From CAZOHN01 sp964579325 (GTDB lineage Bacteria > Pseudomonadota > Alphaproteobacteria > Rhodobacterales > Rhodobacteraceae): a stretch of 7,808 nt of DNA. The DNA lies in the NCBI GenBank assembly GCA_964579325.1, contig CAZOHN010000171.1:1-7808 (forward strand), written 5' to 3'. Made by a program: the position numbers and the translations under genes. The notes under the pieces are model-generated. The model was given only the letters and a program-made list of their open reading frames with translations, made no database searches and was not told the DNA's origin. Positions 7,171 through 7,808 of this stretch are shown here, piece by piece; the first letter of the stretch is position 1; the number at the start of each line of letters is the position of its first letter.

Positions 7171-7464
7171 ATGGTTAACGAAATGGTGGGTGCAATGGAC
7201 GAGGAAGAACGCCGGTATTTTCCGGCCGGAGAGAACGAACAGACCGACTTCAGCCTGCTTTGCGTCGATGTCGCGCGGCAACTGCGCGATCTCGCGGCGG
7301 TGCTGGAACAGAGTGCATCGTCGGAGGAGCGGGTGATGGTGATCCGGCTCAGCTACACGCGGGCACATCTTTTACGGATCGTGCAGAATCTCTGGCTGGT
7401 GCTTCGCGAGGCGGAGGAAGCGATCATCCGACATCTTCCATTGCGCGATGGCGGCGACGCCTGA
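7171..7464 (+). CDS. Hypothetical small acidic, helical protein
   Basis: I do not recognise this 97-residue protein. It has an acidic, polar N-terminus (DEEERRYFPAGENEQTDF), then two predicted amphipathic helices, about 28-48 (SLLCVDVARQLRDLAAVLEQ) and 51-90 (ERVMVIRLSYTRAHLLRIVQ and what follows). No signal peptide or membrane segment is seen, so it is probably cytoplasmic. The third codon positions are mostly G or C, as in the neighbouring genes, and the opposite strand here gives only an implausible His/Arg/Trp-rich product, so I take it as a real gene. Start is uncertain: ATG 7171 (weak GGCGA upstream), ATG 7183, or ATG 7195, which has GGTGGG 4 bases upstream and gives MDEEERRYF. It is divergent from the membrane regulator and converges on dnaB. 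Confidence 0.62.
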   Translation: MVNEMVGAMDEEERRYFPAGENEQTDFSLLCVDVARQLRDLAAVLEQSASSEERVMVIRLSYTRAHLLRIVQNLWLVLREAEEAIIRHLPLRDGGDA

Positions 7465-7477
7465 GGGGTTTGCCGGG

Positions 7478-7502
7478 CCGGTCTCCGCCCCGTGACCGGT
7501 CA
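7478..7502 (+). other. Small inverted repeat with a 10-bp palindrome after the small plus-strand gene
   Basis: CCGGTC (7478-7483) and GACCGG (7494-7499) can pair across 10 bases, and TGACCGGTCA (7493-7502) is a perfect palindrome. It starts 14 bases past the stop of the small gene. The stem is short and has no T-tract, so it is at best a weak terminator for that gene. Confidence 0.22.
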
Positions 7503-7510
7503 TGGCGATG

Positions 7511-7543
7511 GCGGCCCCCGGGTGAGGGAACCCCGGGGGCCGC
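7511..7543. terminator. Strong GC hairpin between convergent genes (dnaB terminator)
   Basis: A perfect 12-bp stem, GCGGCCCCCGGG (7511-7522) with CCCGGGGGCCGC (7532-7543), closes a 9-base loop. It begins 21 bases past the dnaB stop on the minus strand and 47 bases past the stop of the plus-strand gene, so it could terminate both. No run of T follows on either strand, so the case rests on stem strength and position. Confidence 0.7.
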
Positions 7544-7563
7544 AACTTGAGTCCAGCAACGGA

Positions 7564-7808
7564 TCAGAAGCCGGCGTCGCCCTCGCGCTGCTGCCAGGCC
7601 TTCACGAGGTTGCCGAACCGGGTGAACCGGCCCTCGAAACTCAGCTCGACCGACCCGATCGGGCCGTGTCGCTGCTTGCCGATGATGACCTCCGCCTTGC
7701 CGTGGACGGCCTCCATCTCTTCCTGCCACTTGGCCATCCGGTCGAGTTCGTGGTCGCCGGGCTTTTCGCGTTCCTTGTAGTACTCCTCGCGGAACACGAA
7801 CATCACCA
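7564..7808 (-). CDS. dnaB: Replicative DNA helicase DnaB (partial, C-terminal 80 residues; runs off right edge)
   Basis: Only the last 80 codons are in the window. They carry the end of the RecA-like DnaB helicase core: VMFVFREEYY, then AEVIIGKQRHGPIGSVELSF and FEGRFTRFGNL. This matches the DnaB C-terminal pattern (bacterial DnaB: LIYRDEVY ... AEIIIGKQRNGPIGTV.LTF ... RF.N). An inserted charged segment (EREKPGDHELDRMAKWQEEM) between the YY and the AEVIIGKQR parts is longer than in E. coli and, as I recall, is usual in Rhodobacterales. DnaB is the hexameric helicase that unwinds DNA at the replication fork. The stop is TGA, and a strong hairpin follows 21 bases on. dnaB next to alr is a known arrangement (also in E. 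coli), but here about 3.3 kb with three other genes separates them. Confidence 0.95.
   Translation of the reverse strand, partial: VMFVFREEYYKEREKPGDHELDRMAKWQEEMEAVHGKAEVIIGKQRHGPIGSVELSFEGRFTRFGNLVKAWQQREGDAGF

Noticed and set aside
7006..7368. Minus-strand open frame of 120 codons overlapping the divergent intergenic region
   Set aside because: It overlaps the start of the regulator gene out of frame, is rich in His, Trp and Arg, and lies opposite the better supported plus-strand gene.

Overview
The window is GC-rich (roughly two-thirds G+C by eye) and fits an alphaproteobacterium, most likely a member of the Rhodobacterales. The protein sequences and the gene neighbourhood dnaB / alr / lipid-ABC transporter / pqiA / radA support this. 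The assignment comes from recognising proteins and gene order, not from a database search.

Layout, in the direction of transcription of the minus strand (right to left). The right edge holds the last 80 codons of dnaB (replicative helicase), followed by a strong GC hairpin. A short plus-strand gene (7171-7464) converges on dnaB and encodes an unrecognised 97-residue protein. Across an intergenic region of about 145 bp that carries a spaced GTACGT repeat, a divergent minus-strand gene (5262-7025) encodes a 587-residue membrane-anchored protein: an N-terminal winged-helix-type DNA-binding domain, one transmembrane helix, a TolB-like domain and a helical TPR-like tail. Downstream on the same strand, 4364-5188 encodes a secreted von Willebrand factor A domain protein of the DUF1194 type. 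Then comes a tight cluster: alr (alanine racemase), an MlaE-type permease and an MlaF-type ATPase, joined by two ATGA overlaps. After a 158-bp gap come a 100-residue three-helix membrane protein of unknown function, a single-domain PqiA-like membrane protein, and the first 254 codons of radA, which runs off the left edge.

How the genes may work together. The alr-mlaE-mlaF-(small membrane protein)-pqiA stretch looks like an envelope group: D-alanine for peptidoglycan and phospholipid traffic between membranes. The MCE substrate-binding protein and the other partners of the lipid transporter are not in the window. dnaB and radA are DNA replication and repair genes flanking this group. The three genes between dnaB and alr look like an insertion into a conserved neighbourhood. 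The most interesting hypothesis here is that they form a signalling unit: a one-component transmembrane regulator, a secreted vWA protein and a small divergently transcribed protein. No transposase, integrase, tRNA, rRNA or CRISPR array was seen.
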